From CAVOGJ01 sp963695405 (GTDB taxonomy: Bacteria; Planctomycetota; Planctomycetia; Pirellulales; Pirellulaceae): a DNA stretch of 64,000 nucleotides. The stretch's first letter is position 1. Each line of letters opens with the position of its first letter. A program made the position numbers and the translations under genes. Location: positions 310,001 to 374,000 of the forward strand of contig CAVOGJ010000006.1 in the NCBI GenBank assembly GCA_963695405.1, written 5' to 3'. The notes below the pieces were generated by a model that did no database searches, was not told the DNA's origin, and was given only the letters and a program-made list of their open reading frames with translations. Shown piece after piece: positions 7,376-19,407 of this stretch.

Positions 7376-8521
7376 TTATTGAGTGAGTGTGGCTGGCCTG
7401 GCTCCCAGTTTCCGAAAGATCTGGTTGAGTGATTCCGCATCCGGCGCATGAAAATGGAGACCGCTACCGATACTCGCTACGTTTTGCATCACTCCCTGGT
7501 TGGCACCGTCGCTGAATGTCACCGCGTGGATAATGATCCCATGGCTCGCGGCCGTCGCTGCCATGCTCGCAGGATTGGCACCCGTGTAATTTCCATCGGT
7601 GAGTACAATCATGACCTTCTCGGCGTTGGACCTCGCTCCGCCCCCCATCAGTACGGTATCGGCTAGCTGGATGCCAGCCGCGATGTCCGTATTTCCATTC
7701 CATACCGAGCTACTAAGCACCGTCATGGCGGAACGAGCGAGATTTGTGTCTCCCGTGAGCGGCAGATCGGTCGTGGCAACGGCTGTTGTCACTCCGCACG
7801 CCGTGTGATTGCTGGCGTAGGTTACGATTGCAAAGTGGTCATCCGGCGTGGTTTGATCCACCGTATCGCAAAATAGGTTGATCGCCGCATCGAGAGCCGC
7901 CCAACGACTGTCGGGAGCCGGGGGCAGGCACTCACGCGGATCGCCACCCGGCATAAAGCCCGCCATGTCCGTGACCGCGAGTTTCATGGAGCTGGAGCGG
8001 TCCAGTACAAGACACACATCGACATTCGCGAACATGGCGGTGGCTGTTTGCACCGGCTCAAAGATCTGGCGGCCAAGAAAGCCCGACATCAACAGGTCCG
8101 CCGCACCTTGGGAGGATGCCAAATCACGGGCTCCGCGAATGCGCACCGAGTTCGTGGCCGTCGCCCCCGGATCGAAGGCATAGGTTCCGTCCGCTTGTTC
8201 GACGGAGTAGCCGAACTCAATCTGCGCGGATTCGAGGACGAGGCCGTCACCGGCGACACGATTGAGTGCCGCGATATCGATGGCCGCCTGACGGGCTTCC
8301 GCTTCCGTCGCATTGCGGGCAAGTGCCGCCGCTGCCGCCTTGGCAGAGGCATCGGTAGCAGCCCGCAGCTCGGTGCGGACCAATTGCATGTAGGCGACGT
8401 TGATCGAGAATGTCAGCACGACGAGAAAGATGGCCATCAAAAAGGCGGCGAGCACCACGATCACGCCCCGCCGCGTGGTTCGACGATGACGGGATGACTT
8501 TAAGCACATGTTTGACCTCAT
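7376..8521 (-). CDS. TadG-like protein with von Willebrand factor A domain
   Basis: Residues 15-45 hold a membrane helix after a basic head (RRGVIVVLAAFLMAIFLVVL), followed by the TadG-like 'NVAYMQLVRTELRAATDASA'. From about residue 165 a VWA domain follows, with the MIDAS motif 'DRSSS' after 'VDVCLVL' and 'VLTDGNYTG' near the second metal loop. Such proteins sit in the Tad locus and are thought to anchor or assemble surface appendages, binding partners through a divalent metal. The start overlaps the stop of the upstream TadE-like gene by four bases (ATGA), which indicates translational coupling. An in-frame ATG lies four codons further in. Confidence 0.85.
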   Translation of the reverse strand: MRSNMCLKSSRHRRTTRRGVIVVLAAFLMAIFLVVLTFSINVAYMQLVRTELRAATDASAKAAAAALARNATEAEARQAAIDIAALNRVAGDGLVLESAQIEFGYSVEQADGTYAFDPGATATNSVRIRGARDLASSQGAADLLMSGFLGRQIFEPVQTATAMFANVDVCLVLDRSSSMKLAVTDMAGFMPGGDPRECLPPAPDSRWAALDAAINLFCDTVDQTTPDDHFAIVTYASNHTACGVTTAVATTDLPLTGDTNLARSAMTVLSSSVWNGNTDIAAGIQLADTVLMGGGARSNAEKVMIVLTDGNYTGANPASMAATAASHGIIIHAVTFSDGANQGVMQNVASIGSGLHFHAPDAESLNQIFRKLGARPATLTQ

Positions 8522-8922
8522 TCCTTGATCATCGCCACTTCAGCGACGAGCTCGCTGGCACGTCGAAATGCCGTTGGTACAGGGCTATTCGTTGCTGCCG
8601 CCGCCGTCACCGTGACGCGAATGGTGTCGCCTGGCAGGGCGGTTTCGACGGTTGCCGGCGCGAACGTTACGGAATAGCCTTGAATCTCGCGTGCATCAAG
8701 CACGCTCTCCGCCAACTGCTTGGCGACCGACGTTGACCCGTCCCGCTGGACGGCCTCGCGAGCGGCTTCATAGGCAGAAGCAGTCATCGCTTGCTTGAGA
8801 AAGATCATGTTGCAAGCGTCAATAGAGCACATCAACAACAACATGAAGATAGGGAGACAAGCCAGCAGTTCTACGACTGCTACGCCACCTCGTGATCGAT
8901 GATGTGGTTTACGGTTCAGCAT
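8518..8922 (-). CDS. TadE-like pseudopilin
   Basis: The protein of about 134 residues has the TadE head 'RGGVAVVELLACLPIFMLLL' with a glutamate at the usual place, followed by 'FLKQAMTASAYEAAREAVQR', which is close to many TadE proteins. The mature part is small and beta-rich, as in the family. ATG 8922 has GGAG about 11 bases upstream; a GTG start at 8952, directly after the stop of the previous gene, is possible. The ATGA overlap with the following VWA gene ties the two together in one operon. Confidence 0.8.
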   Translation of the reverse strand: MLNRKPHHRSRGGVAVVELLACLPIFMLLLMCSIDACNMIFLKQAMTASAYEAAREAVQRDGSTSVAKQLAESVLDAREIQGYSVTFAPATVETALPGDTIRVTVTAAAATNSPVPTAFRRASELVAEVAMIKE

Positions 8923-8952
8923 GCTCGGCAGTCTCCGATCGGACAGTCGCAC

Positions 8953-9480
8953 TTAGAATGCGGTGACGGGTTCCGAATCTGCTGGGGCCGTGGCAAAGCT
9001 GTCTGGGTCGCCGTCGCGCTGTGATTTAGCCGCCGGATCCTGATAGCGAACAATCACTTCGTTGAATTCGTCGGCCAGATCATGCCAGAAGTCATTGGGT
9101 CGAAACTTAAGCGGCTTCACTTGCTGTCCCGTCGCCAGGGAGTGAAGCGTCGAGCGAACTCGCACGAGCGGCCCCACGATTCGATGGCTGAGTTTAATCG
9201 AGTCGAGCACAAACGCCGGCAACAGCAAGACAGCGACGACAAGAAACGTTCCCTGCTGTTTCCAGAATAGATGCAGCACGTCACTGAATGACTGGAAGGG
9301 ATCAAGAAGGTACTTGAACAATGCGGTTGTACAGCAACCTACGCAGAAAAAGATGATCCAATGCTTGACCAGTTGCAAGGCGAGTGCCCCTTGCACCTTG
9401 TTGTTAACGAATTGTTGTTGTCGCGGCTCGTGCGTTCGCATGTGGGCTACCTCGGCATGGATACGACGCTGAACGGTCAC
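8953..9480 (-). CDS. two-helix membrane protein with HAMP-like segment
   Basis: The 175-residue protein has two hydrophobic helices (about residues 38-60 and 78-97) and then 'LSHRIVGPLVRVRSTLHSLA', a HAMP-like linker with the typical Pro and amphipathic helices, followed by 'ADEFNEVIVRYQD'. There is no kinase, methyl-accepting or cyclase domain after it, only a polar tail. It is the first gene of the leftward Tad group, and its stop lies directly beside the next reading frame. A stand-alone HAMP protein heading TadE/TadG genes suggests a role in membrane sensing or assembly; this is inference from position only. Confidence 0.6.
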   Translation of the reverse strand: MTVQRRIHAEVAHMRTHEPRQQQFVNNKVQGALALQLVKHWIIFFCVGCCTTALFKYLLDPFQSFSDVLHLFWKQQGTFLVVAVLLLPAFVLDSIKLSHRIVGPLVRVRSTLHSLATGQQVKPLKFRPNDFWHDLADEFNEVIVRYQDPAAKSQRDGDPDSFATAPADSEPVTAF

Positions 9481-9735
9481 CGCCCAGCGTGAGAGAAATT
9501 CACTTATTTACAACCGTAGGTCCAACTAGGGAAAGGCACGGCAGTTGCGGCTGATTGTGTGGTGATCCTCGAAAGGCAAAGCTGGCAGAATCGGTAGAAT
9601 CGGAATCAAGCTGCTTTTCGAACTGGCTGGTAGCCTGTTGAGGCTTCCCCTTGTGCCCTGTACCCGGACAGTCGAACGGCGAAGTCGTCTGAGGGGATAG
9701 AGACGGGGAGATCGGCGATCGCTAGAATCGCTGTT

Positions 9736-10533
9736 ATGAATACGAACAAGAACGACAATTTTCATGGTGCTTCGGGGGCGCCGGCGATGGAAGGGAAGGG
9801 GCCCAGCCTTGCCGAAAGGGCTCGCACGTTGATGCAAGCGGGAGGGCACAGCAGTCTGGCCACCCTATCCAAGAAACATGCGGGATATCCTTTTACCTCG
9901 CTGATGCCTTACGCGCTGGACGAACAAGGGCGTCCTTTGTTCTTAATCAGCCAAATGGCCATGCACACAAAGAACATCAAGGACGAACCGCGGACGACGC
10001 TGCTCGTCACGGAAGACTCGACGGCTGTCACGCCGCTGGGTGCTGCCCGCATCTCGCTCATGGGTCTTACGAACGAGGTACCGGAAGACGAAGTCTCACT
10101 CGTCGCCGATCACTACTTGGCGCGCCATCCAGAGGCTCGTCAGTGGGCCGGCTATGGGGATTTCGGCTACTTTCGCATGGAACCGATGGACAGCTACTTT
10201 GTTGGCGGATTCGGCGTCATGGGCTGGATCACCGCGGAAGACTACCGGGCTGCGGACCCGGATCCGCTGGCGAGCATCGCGACGGAGGTCATCTCGCACA
10301 TGAATGAAGACCACGGCGAGGCTCTCGATCTGCTGGCGAGGACCGCTCTCGCAGTGTCGGCGGATAACGTCCGCATGACTTCCTTAGATCGCTACGGATT
10401 TCATGTCTTGCTAGTCACCCCAGAAGGCCGCCGAGGCGCCCGGATTGACTTTCCACGCACCGCCAACAGCGCCGACGAAGTCCGGCAGATTTTCATCGAT
10501 CTGGTCAGAGACGCTCGCCGAGGCACGTCGTAG
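9736..10533 (+). CDS. HugZ-like FMN-binding split-barrel protein with DUF2470 domain
   Basis: Residues 25-165 match the pyridoxamine-5'-phosphate-oxidase-like split barrel: 'HSSLATLSKKHAGYPFTSLM', 'FLISQMAMHTKNIKDEPR', and 'GYGDFGYFRMEPMDSYFVGG'. The C-terminal 85 residues are the DUF2470 domain with 'ISHMNEDHGEALDLLAR'. This two-domain order is that of HugZ-type heme-utilisation proteins and related FMN or F420 proteins. Length (265) fits. The enzyme could degrade heme or reduce a flavin-linked substrate; no heme uptake gene lies nearby to help. It is a single gene between the divergent Tad group and the convergent pyc. Confidence 0.82.
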   Translation: MNTNKNDNFHGASGAPAMEGKGPSLAERARTLMQAGGHSSLATLSKKHAGYPFTSLMPYALDEQGRPLFLISQMAMHTKNIKDEPRTTLLVTEDSTAVTPLGAARISLMGLTNEVPEDEVSLVADHYLARHPEARQWAGYGDFGYFRMEPMDSYFVGGFGVMGWITAEDYRAADPDPLASIATEVISHMNEDHGEALDLLARTALAVSADNVRMTSLDRYGFHVLLVTPEGRRGARIDFPRTANSADEVRQIFIDLVRDARRGTS

Positions 10534-10585
10534 TTGGCGACATCCGCAGCTGGTAAGCGTGGCGCAGCCGGTTGAATCCTGTCCG

Positions 10586-14041
<3,456 letters not shown>

Positions 14042-14141
14042 ATGGGACCGGTGCTGATACTCCGTAGCGGAGAATTGGAATCACCTTCGACCCCGCCTGT
14101 AGTGGTGGATGCGGAAGCGACTGCAATTTAGGTTCGAGGCG

Positions 14142-14210
14142 GTTCTTTCTTGGGAGTTTCCAAGGCCCGATTCTATCGAATCCGGGTCAAAGAAAGAACG
14201 GGGAACCCCG
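14142..14210. repeat. long imperfect inverted repeat between pyc and the kinase gene
   Basis: GTTCTTTCTT (14142-14151) is perfectly complementary to AAGAAAGAAC (14190-14199). Inside it, GGCCCGATTC (14164-14173) can pair with GAATCCGGGTC (14178-14188) around TATC with one bulge. Directly after it lies the palindrome CGGGGAACCCCG (14199-14210). The structure lies in the divergent promoter region, so it may be a shared operator or a cruciform. Confidence 0.55.
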
Positions 14211-14294
14211 TGCGGCGTGAACTCGGCCCAAATGTCGCTGTCGTAGTAAGCGGTCCCTGTCTAAAATAGTCGTTGTCTTGAGAGGAACGGGCCC

Positions 14295-17291
14295 TTGAAT
14301 GAATCCATACCGCAGCCATCGCGCGACGACCGCATCCGTGAGGTTGTTATGGAGTTTCGTCAGCGACTGGCGACCGGCCAATCGTGTGATCGCGAGTCGT
14401 TCGCGACGCGCTACGACGATTTGGCCGACGAGTTGCGTCCGATACTGAAAGCGATCGAGGCTACCGAACCGTTTATCATGCCGCTGGCTGCCAACCGGCT
14501 GATGGCGGCAGAGACCGATGCGGAACAGCCGGCCGGCCCGACGGTCCGTTGCCAACAGGAATCGGAGGACGAGCCTTCCTGGTCCGAGATCACTCGGACG
14601 CATGCACCAGGATCTGGCTCCTCGAAGCATGGCGGACGGTTGGATGATCGCAAGTCGCTTCCAGAAGGGACGCGAATTGGCAATTACCGTTTGCTGCAGC
14701 CTCTAGGTAAAGGCGGCATGGGCGAGGTCTATGCCGCGGAGGAGACCAATACGGGACGACGCTTCGCAGTCAAGCTGTTGTCGTCACTGCTTCCGCGAAG
14801 TCGCGATACGATTGAGCGGTTCCTCAATGAAGCCAGTCTGGCCGCCAAGCTGTCGCACCCCCGCACGACCTTTGTGTATGGTGCCGGTGAGGAGAACGGG
14901 CAGTTCTTCATTGCGATGGAATTGATGCCGGGTCATACCTTACGCGACCTGGTCGAGTCACAGGGAGCACTGCCGGTCAATGAGGCGGTGGACTACGTGC
15001 TTGACGTGCTCGATGGGCTTGAGGCGGCTCATTCTATCGGAGTGATCCATCGAGACCTGAAACCATCCAACTGCTTTATCGATCAAGACGGGCGAATTAA
15101 GGTGGGCGATTTTGGGTTGGCTAAGTCGCTGGTGTCGAATGCCGACATCACGCAGACGGGTACATTTTTGGGAACGCCGCAATTTGCGGCGCCCGAACAA
15201 ATCCGACGTGACAAGATCGATCAGCGTACCGACATCTTCGCCGTGGGCGCCACGCTCTTCTATCTGCTGACCGGCAAGCCGCCTTTCTCGGGCGACCCGG
15301 CCGCGGTGATCGCCAAGATCGTGGCCGATTCACCTCCTGATATTCGTAAACTGCAACCGGAGATTCCCAAGTCTCTGGCAAAAGTCATTCATCGCTGTCT
15401 AAGCAAATCGCCTCAACAGCGATTCTATTCTGCCGTCGAATTGCGGCGAGCCTTGCTGCCGTTCTCATCGGACGGAGTTTCGATGTCGGACGTGGGCCGC
15501 CGCATTGCAGCCTTTGTACTTGATTTGGTCGTGCTGTGCGGGATCACAGCCCTGCTGGGGATGGTGTTCCTCGTGACCTATTTGGTGATGCGGGCCTCCG
15601 GGAGCTCATGGCTGCCCGAGCCTCTCTTTGGATTCTTCGCGAATGTCAGCCTCGTCAGTGTTCCCTACTTTGCGATTTGCGAGTCGATATGGGGAAGCAC
15701 ACCCGGTAAACGCTGGCTGGGAATACGTGTCGCCGATTCGTACGGCGAATCTCCCACTTTCTGGCAGTCGCTGTTGAGGGCTTTGATTTTCCCGGGAGTC
15801 TTTTTCACGACGATCGACGTGGCTCAGTCGCTAATCGTGAATTTGCAGCTCTTCAATGACTTTCTTGAGGCGGCAGTTCCCCTCAAAGTGATGCGGGAAT
15901 TTGTCGTGTCCGAGGGATTCCTGTTCGTGAAAGTTGTCCTGGCAATGGTCTGCTTTTCGACGATCCGGCGCAGTACTGGATATCGCGGTTTGCACGAAAT
16001 TCTGAGCGGGACGCGCGTCGTAGGTATCCATTCCGTGGGCCGCCGCAGCCTCTTTCGCCGCTTGGCTGCCCGTTGGGGTGGTTCCCAACCCATGGCCGAT
16101 TTGCCGAAGGCCCTTGGTGCCTACGATGTCATCGGCGCCTATGGCGGATCGTCCGATGTCTATGTGCTGGAAGGTAAAGACCGCAATCTAGCTCGCCCCG
16201 TTTGGCTCTACTCCTCAAAAATGTCGCTTCAGCCGGGTAGCCAGCATCGGGCCAACGTCAATCGACCCACTCGTCAACGGTGGCTGGAACATGGAGAGCA
16301 ACAAGGGTTGCATTGGCAAGCGGTAGAGGCGATCGATGGGGGACCGATGATCGGTCTGATTGATGCCAAGGGTGTTATTCCCTGGGAGGCGGGCAGCCAG
16401 CTCCTGCCGGATTTGGCCGACGAGTTGCTGGCCGCACTCGATGACGGCACGCTGCCGGAGCGATTGTCGCTGGATCAGCTGTGGCTCGACCGGGGCGGTG
16501 GCTTGCGACTTGTCGATTTTCCACTCTGGCGACAACATCCATTTGCCGAATCGGCGGAACTCTCATTTCCTGCCGAGTCGAGTGACGCGTCGGATATCGA
16601 ACGGGCCTGGCGGCTGCTGAAAGAGGTGGCGACACGTTGCCGCTGGGACCTCGAGACGCCTGGATCCGCTGTGGATTATTTGACCGAGTTGCCAGCGAAG
16701 CCCGAGACACAAGATGAACTTCGGTCCGCCGCGCGAGCATTGAGAGAGTTTTCCAAAATTCCCTATCAGTTGAACTGGGACAACCGACTCGGCATGATCG
16801 CCGTGTCGGCGCTGGTGGAAATGTCACTCTTGATGGCCTGGATTTTTGTCGCGACGTGGTATTCTGCCAGTCTGATGGCATATAATTTTCCAGCAACGCT
16901 TGGCCTCTCATTCATCGTCGCGTCGATCCTACCCGCGATTCTGGGTTATGTCTGCCAGGGTGGGATCGCATTCTCGCTATCGGAGTTCGAAGCGAGATCA
17001 CTGCGAACACGCACCGCCAGCCGTGTTCGCTCTGCCGTGCGCTGCGTCATCGCCTGGCTCCCCTTTATTTTGCCGATTGTCATTGTCCGCGTGCTTAGCT
17101 TTGTCTTTTCGCCACATGGAAAAGCGATCGTAGATCGATCAGGCAACGATTCGTTTGCAATTGGCCTCATCTCGGGACTCGTGGCGATGTTTCTGGCCGG
17201 ACTGGCCTTCCTGGGGACCGTGTTCGCCATCGTCTCACCCCGTCGGGGGCTACAGGACTGGGTGACGCGGACGTACATCGTCCGCCGCTAG
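14295..17291 (+). CDS. membrane Ser/Thr protein kinase with RDD domain and C-terminal pseudokinase-like domain
   Basis: Residues 127-395 form a complete Hanks-type kinase: 'LGKGGMGEVYAAEE', the 'FAVKLL' lysine, 'IHRDLKPSNC', 'VGDFGLAKSL' and 'GTPQFAAPEQ'. Residues 400-590 contain several membrane helices around 'GSTPGKRWLGIRV', a typical RDD signature. From about 600 to 770 a second, degenerate kinase-like segment appears: 'YDVIGAYGGSSDVYVLEGKD' mimics the glycine loop, and 'LSLDQLWLDRGGGLRLVDFP' mimics the catalytic and DFG region without the catalytic Asp or Lys pattern. The last 150 residues are again membrane helices ending in 'SPRRGLQDWVTRTYIV', like a second RDD tail. The start is TTG with AGAGGAA upstream; ATG 14349 is the alternative. 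Kinases with RDD domains are common in planctomycetes; the paired pseudokinase is my reading. Confidence 0.88.
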   Translation: MNESIPQPSRDDRIREVVMEFRQRLATGQSCDRESFATRYDDLADELRPILKAIEATEPFIMPLAANRLMAAETDAEQPAGPTVRCQQESEDEPSWSEITRTHAPGSGSSKHGGRLDDRKSLPEGTRIGNYRLLQPLGKGGMGEVYAAEETNTGRRFAVKLLSSLLPRSRDTIERFLNEASLAAKLSHPRTTFVYGAGEENGQFFIAMELMPGHTLRDLVESQGALPVNEAVDYVLDVLDGLEAAHSIGVIHRDLKPSNCFIDQDGRIKVGDFGLAKSLVSNADITQTGTFLGTPQFAAPEQIRRDKIDQRTDIFAVGATLFYLLTGKPPFSGDPAAVIAKIVADSPPDIRKLQPEIPKSLAKVIHRCLSKSPQQRFYSAVELRRALLPFSSDGVSMSDVGRRIAAFVLDLVVLCGITALLGMVFLVTYLVMRASGSSWLPEPLFGFFANVSLVSVPYFAICESIWGSTPGKRWLGIRVADSYGESPTFWQSLLRALIFPGVFFTTIDVAQSLIVNLQLFNDFLEAAVPLKVMREFVVSEGFLFVKVVLAMVCFSTIRRSTGYRGLHEILSGTRVVGIHSVGRRSLFRRLAARWGGSQPMADLPKALGAYDVIGAYGGSSDVYVLEGKDRNLARPVWLYSSKMSLQPGSQHRANVNRPTRQRWLEHGEQQGLHWQAVEAIDGGPMIGLIDAKGVIPWEAGSQLLPDLADELLAALDDGTLPERLSLDQLWLDRGGGLRLVDFPLWRQHPFAESAELSFPAESSDASDIERAWRLLKEVATRCRWDLETPGSAVDYLTELPAKPETQDELRSAARALREFSKIPYQLNWDNRLGMIAVSALVEMSLLMAWIFVATWYSASLMAYNFPATLGLSFIVASILPAILGYVCQGGIAFSLSEFEARSLRTRTASRVRSAVRCVIAWLPFILPIVIVRVLSFVFSPHGKAIVDRSGNDSFAIGLISGLVAMFLAGLAFLGTVFAIVSPRRGLQDWVTRTYIVRR

Positions 17292-17562
17292 TCGAACCGA
17301 CACTCCAGCCGGAAGCCACGACCCGGGCAGCCGCTGGTCGGGCTCTCGTTCGGCAAGCGATGAACGATTTCCGTGCGCTGCCACCATCACGACCGATGGC
17401 ACGGCATACGGAAAGTCTGTTGGGACTGAATTCTGACCGTGGCTGGCGGCCCTGCAGGCTGTCGCGAGACTGTGCTATGATCAGTCACGTGAGAGCAGCC
17501 TTTGAGTTCGGCAAGTTTATTGCGAGAAGAAAGAGCCGCGCATTTTGAGAAAGGACGGGCCC

Positions 17563-19254
17563 ATGTTACGCACATTGTTCTTATCGATGATCATATTGGC
17601 GGCTAGTTTTGGGGGTGCGATCGCGCAGCCGTCGGCCGTCGCGACCGTACCTCAAACTGCCGATGAGGTCCTTCCGTCCTCCGGAAAGCTTCCGTTGTTT
17701 GATGGTTTAGGGCCCCATCGGCGAGCCATTACGACTCGTTCCGCAGAAGCCCAGTCCTTTTTCAATCAAGGGATGGCGTGGCTGCAGGCGTTTAACCACG
17801 ACGAAGCCATTCGATCTTTCCTACGCGCCGCGGAGCTCGATCCGGACTGTGCCATGGCCTGGTGGGGCGTGGCTTATTGTGAGGGTCCTAACTACAACGA
17901 TGAAATCATGACCGAGTCGCGTTCCAAGGCCGCCTGGTATGCATTGCAGAACGCGGTTGCCAGAATTGACCAGGCAAGTCCGGTGGAAAAGGCACTGATC
18001 GAAGCCTTAAGACACCGTTACGCGAACCCTTGGCCCGAGGATCGCACGCATCTCGAGAAGGCCTACGCAGACGCCATGGCTCGAGTGTGGGACGCGTATC
18101 CCGATGATACGGATGTAGGAACGCTGTACGCCGAGTCACTCATGGTGCAAAAGCCATGGAAGCTGTATACGCTCGATCAGCAACCGGTCGAAGGCACGGC
18201 GGAGATCTTGTCGGTGCTGGGCGATGTGCTGGAAACGGAACCGGATCACCCAGGGGCGAATCATTTGTGGATTCACGCCGTCGAACCGAGTGCAAATCCG
18301 GATGACGGCTTGGAAGCGGCTCGCCGTTTGAGTGACTTGGTACCCGCCAGCGGGCATTTGTTACACATGCCGTGCCACATTTACGTAAAAACGGGCCATT
18401 GGAAAGATGCCATCGAACAAAGTGTCAAGGCGCTGGCCAGCGACGCGAATTACCGAGCCCTCTCGCCGAAACAGGGATTGCAGCATCTGTATATGGTGCA
18501 CAACGCGCACATGCTGGCTTACGCGGCGATGATGAGCGGTCGTGAAAAGGAAGCACTCGCCGCCGCCCGGGAAATGTGGGCCAACATTCCGGCCGCAGCC
18601 CTCCGAGAAGTTGGCCCGGTTTTCGACCTGTGGATGTGCTCTATTTATGACGTGCAAAAACGATTTGGTCGTTGGGACGCGATCCTGGCCGAACCAGCGC
18701 CACCCGACTTCCTGCCCGTCACGATGGCGATCTGGCATGCCCACCGGGCTGTCGCCTATGCGGCCAAAAAAGACTTTGACAACGCCGCGCTCGAGTACGT
18801 GGCGTTTCGAAACGCCAAGGCAGCGCTCCCGGATGATCATATGGCGTTCTCCGATTCGGCGCACACGATCCTCGAGGTGAGTGACCACTTTATTGCCGGT
18901 GAGATCGCCTTGCAGAAACAGGATTGGGACGCGGCCGTCCAGTCCCTCCAGCAGGCGATTGAGATCGAGGACGGGCTTACTTATGGAGAGCCACCCCAGT
19001 GGCTGCAGCCCGTCCGTCATACACTCGGAGCCGTGTACCTGAAAGCTGGCCGATTCGAAGATGCCGAGCGGACGTATCGAGAAGATTTAAGATTATGGCC
19101 CCACAATGGCTGGTCGCTGTACGGGTTGAGTCGCGCATTGGAAAAGCAAGGGAAATCTGCCGACGCCCTTGCCGTCCGCAAGAAATACGAGCAGGCCTGG
19201 TCTCGGGCGGACGCCCCGATCGATACGAGCTGCAAGTGTCTACCAAAGACGTAG
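17563..19254 (+). CDS. secreted TPR-repeat protein
   Basis: The 563-residue protein begins with a clear signal peptide (MLRTLFLSMIILAASFGGAIA, cut near AIA-QP). Its helical repeats include 'AQSFFNQGMAWLQAFNHDEA', 'AIRSFLRAAELDPDCAMAWW', and near the end 'LGAVYLKAGRFEDAERTYRE' and 'GWSLYGLSRALEKQGKSADA'. These are tetratricopeptide units, which usually scaffold protein contacts. Proteins of this layout, with the 'FNQGMAWLQAFNHDEAIRSF' start, are widespread as uncharacterised periplasmic proteins. ATG 17563 follows GAAAGGAC and gives the signal peptide; an in-frame TTG lies 18 bases earlier. The gene ends about 150 bases before the tandem array. The function is unknown. Confidence 0.82.
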   Translation: MLRTLFLSMIILAASFGGAIAQPSAVATVPQTADEVLPSSGKLPLFDGLGPHRRAITTRSAEAQSFFNQGMAWLQAFNHDEAIRSFLRAAELDPDCAMAWWGVAYCEGPNYNDEIMTESRSKAAWYALQNAVARIDQASPVEKALIEALRHRYANPWPEDRTHLEKAYADAMARVWDAYPDDTDVGTLYAESLMVQKPWKLYTLDQQPVEGTAEILSVLGDVLETEPDHPGANHLWIHAVEPSANPDDGLEAARRLSDLVPASGHLLHMPCHIYVKTGHWKDAIEQSVKALASDANYRALSPKQGLQHLYMVHNAHMLAYAAMMSGREKEALAAAREMWANIPAAALREVGPVFDLWMCSIYDVQKRFGRWDAILAEPAPPDFLPVTMAIWHAHRAVAYAAKKDFDNAALEYVAFRNAKAALPDDHMAFSDSAHTILEVSDHFIAGEIALQKQDWDAAVQSLQQAIEIEDGLTYGEPPQWLQPVRHTLGAVYLKAGRFEDAERTYREDLRLWPHNGWSLYGLSRALEKQGKSADALAVRKKYEQAWSRADAPIDTSCKCLPKT

Positions 19255-19407
19255 CTTGGTGGTTTCCCCAAGCCATGGTTTCGCCGTCAAAATCGCTGAA
19301 GTGGGCAAGCGGTGGGATGGTGGCCCGACGCCGTCTGGGATCATTCGGTTCGGAACTCCATTCGACGGCGTGGTGGTCGTCGGTTGACCATCGGACCCAC
19401 CACAGGC

